Below are positions 62,030 through 64,000 of a DNA stretch of 64,000 nucleotides, one piece after another (the first letter of the stretch is position 1; each line of letters begins with the position of its first letter). A model generated the notes under the pieces. It saw nothing but the letters and a program-made list of their open reading frames with translations. It searched no databases and had not been told where the DNA came from. The translations under genes were made by a program, and so were the position numbers. Where the stretch lies: positions 620,001 to 684,000 of the forward strand of contig JACONQ010000017.1 in NCBI GenBank assembly GCA_014281115.1, read 5' to 3'. The DNA comes from Laburnicola sp. R22_1 (lineage: Eukaryota > Ascomycota > Dothideomycetes > Pleosporales > Didymosphaeriaceae).

Positions 62030-64000
62030 TCCGACCTAGTTCTATAACACTATCCTCTCCTCTAATAAGCTTTGTCCTTAAAGCTTTATTTTAAATTTAA
62101 CCTACTAGACCTAAATAGGCAACTAATATATAATCTTCTAGTTATAATTATCTATGCTACGTCCTTCTAAGGGATAGATTGTTCCTAAGTATGTTGCGTA
62201 CGCGATAAGTAGTTAGCGGCTAGTTATAGAGCAAGTTTGCTGTAATTAACTATTAAGAGCAGCTTACTTAGTAAGCTAGGCGCCTTTCCCATACTAGCAA
62301 TAATAATAATAGAGACTTTTATACTAAGTAATAATTATAGTAGTAAACATAACTCTTACTATAATTTACTATAAATTACTATAAGTCTAATTTATCTCTT
62401 ATCTAATCTACTAAACTGCCATTTGCTTCTTTGCTCTCTTTAGAAATACTATTATAGATAGTTATAGGGTGTTAGGATAATAGCGATAGAAGTCTATTAG
62501 TAACTCTTAATAACTAGTAACGTTGTAATAAGGCGCCTAATCTGGCTTATTATAGCTCTTCTATTTAACTAGGTAGTATAAAGGCCTTTGCGGCTATTAG
62601 TAGGGTTCTTACACTACTAGTCTATCTTATAGTCTAATATATTCTCTATATTATAGATAGGGAGACCCTTCTCTATGGCCACTAGCCCTTGTAGATCCTA
62701 GCGTTAACTTAGCAGGGAATCTATTGCTTAGGAGTATAGTAACTAGGGATAAAACTAAGGATAGATGTCTTTTAAATTATTGTGGGCAGTAAGGTCTAAC
62801 TTAAATACTTTACTATTAAAGTCCTTAATAATCTTAAAAGGTCCTAGATTCTTATAGGATAGTCTATAACTATTCTTACGCGTATAGATATTACGCGTGT
62901 TTAGTATAACCTAGTTATCTACTTTAAACTCTAGTGTGGGTATTCTCTTATTATTAGTGTACTCCTCTATCTTAGCTTGCGCCCACACTAAGCTATACTA
63001 TAAGTGAACCTTTAAGTCTTTAATCCTTGCTAGTAAGTAATTAGTGGCCTAGGCATTATGGGCAGCTTTCTATCTGGACGGTAGTTAACTAGCGGGCTCT
63101 AGCCTAGACTAGGGTAGGTAGCCCTTTGTGGCCTTAAATAGCGTTATGCCTATAGTAGTGCTTCTACTACTATTTACTTTAAACTCCGCTATTAGTAGTA
63201 TCTCTACCTAGTTATATTAGTTATAATAAACAAATAACTATAAATATTACTTTAATGTCTAATTTGCTATTTTTGTCTAACTATCTATTTTAGAATAAGT
63301 AGTAGTAGATAGTAAGGGCTTTGTCTCTATATAGTTATAAAGATAGCGCTAGAAATATAATATAAATTATAATCTATAGTCTAATACTATCTTGGCTAGG
63401 TAACCTTTTTTATACTATATATACTTAATAAAAGCCTATATATAGGTGTCTATATCTAAGAATATAAGCCGCACAAATTTTTTTCTTTTTGGATAATTAG
63501 TCTACCACAACTATAATATAACAATAGTCGCGACTATAATAGTGTGACTTTAGTAGGGGCGAGATAAAGTTAACTAATACGCTAGTCTAGTAGAAGTCTA
63601 GGATAGGCAGTGAGTAAAGTAGCCTGTGCTTGCCTTTTTACTTTGACTTTGACCTAGCGTAGGTTAAGTAGTTTTTTATATATTTGGCAATAGTGTCTAT
63701 ACTATTAGGCTAGTAGTAATAGTGTAATAGCTTATGAAATATCTTATGCTTACTACTATATTCTCTAGGTATAGTGTTATAATAAAGCTTAACAATAGGT
63801 ATATAAAGTTTGTTATTAAAAGGAACAAATAATTTATTATATACGTACACAAAGCTGTTATTAATTTTAATATCTTAGAGTTTTAGGCGGATACCTTTCT
63901 TATAGTATATGTTATATGGCAACTAATAAGCACTATTTATTTTAGTTTTAACTATCCTCTATATAACTTTATCTATTATAGTGGCGTTGCGTACTTACTA
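62030..64000 (-). mobile_element. Ty3/gypsy retrotransposon, 3' part, running off the window
   Basis: The minus strand reads an integrase C-terminal half (about 64.0-62.8 kb): KGKHRLLYPPILDFY, then EEYTNNKRIPTLEF-like text and NSYRLSYKNLGPFKII. A chromodomain-like IYNIENILDYKI follows, then NPTNSRKGL (about 62.65-62.55 kb). Stops are RIP-type. The 3' LTR could not be delimited without its partner. Confidence 0.65.

Larger units (their letters stand above)
14640..64000. other. RIP-mutated, AT-rich repeat compartment
   Basis: Dominated by TA, TAG and CTA words with few intact frames. Transposon reading frames are recognisable but peppered with TAG and TAA where Gln (CAG, CAA) or Trp (TGG) is expected. 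Both changes result from CpA-to-TpA mutation on one strand or the other. Paired repeats differ almost only by transitions. This is the known product of repeat-induced point mutation in Pezizomycotina. No intact host gene is visible. Confidence 0.9.

Noticed and set aside
14640..64000. A giant cargo element (Starship-like) spanning the AT-rich zone
   Set aside because: No tyrosine-recombinase (DUF3435-type) captain or cargo genes are recognisable. The zone is explained by separate nested transposons with their own ends.

Overview
The window looks like a filamentous ascomycete (Pezizomycotina) chromosome, most likely a dothideomycete-type fungus. The genes carry many 41-110 bp introns with GTAAGT-like donors and CTAAC-type branch points. 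The encoded families (Hul4-like HECT ligase, secreted type-B esterase, SLIP-GC-like GTPase, Aha1, copper tyrosinase) are fungal. The repeats carry the C-to-T/G-to-A scars of repeat-induced point mutation (RIP). The exact species cannot be told from sequence alone.

Layout. Bases 1-14,640 are ordinary, GC-balanced genic DNA with five genes. These are the 3' end of a HECT E3 ubiquitin ligase (+), a secreted carboxylesterase/lipase (+, six exons including a 5-nt microexon), a dynamin-like SLIP-GC-type large GTPase (-, about 13 exons), the Hsp90 co-chaperone activator AHA1 (-), and a secreted tyrosinase (-, four exons). They are unrelated housekeeping or secreted functions and do not form an obvious cluster. 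A small non-coding repeat of about 125 bp occurs at least five times in the window; two copies bracket the esterase gene in opposite orientation.

From about 14,640 to the right edge (49 kb) the sequence turns abruptly AT-rich and TpA-rich and has no intact host gene. It is a nested graveyard of RIP-mutated mobile elements, several with exact ends: a Fot1/pogo element (15,552-17,415); a copia-type LTR retrotransposon (17,456-24,762, minus); a second Fot/pogo element with perfect 48-bp TIRs (24,993-26,988); a chromodomain Ty3/gypsy element (28,701-35,872, minus) holding a GC-rich solo LTR in its RT (33,168-33,364); a solo LTR related to the first copia (36,477-36,758); a hAT element (40,855-52,941) with 8-bp target duplications, split by a complete copia element with 5-bp duplications (45,154-50,303); a pogo-like element with a zinc-knuckle transposase (57,025-59,243); a Tc1-like element (60,701-62,025); and the 3' part of another chromodomain gypsy element running off the right edge.

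The paired LTRs and TIRs I compared differ almost only by transitions, and the four TIR-element transposases keep one frame (one frameshift in one of them) while being riddled with TAG/TAA stops. That is what RIP predicts. Between the elements lie unclassified AT-rich blocks with recurrent 45-70 bp intron-shaped modules (GTAAGTTTAAATATATTC...TACTAAT...AG), which I regard as the most puzzling signal here. I found no tRNA, rRNA or CRISPR.
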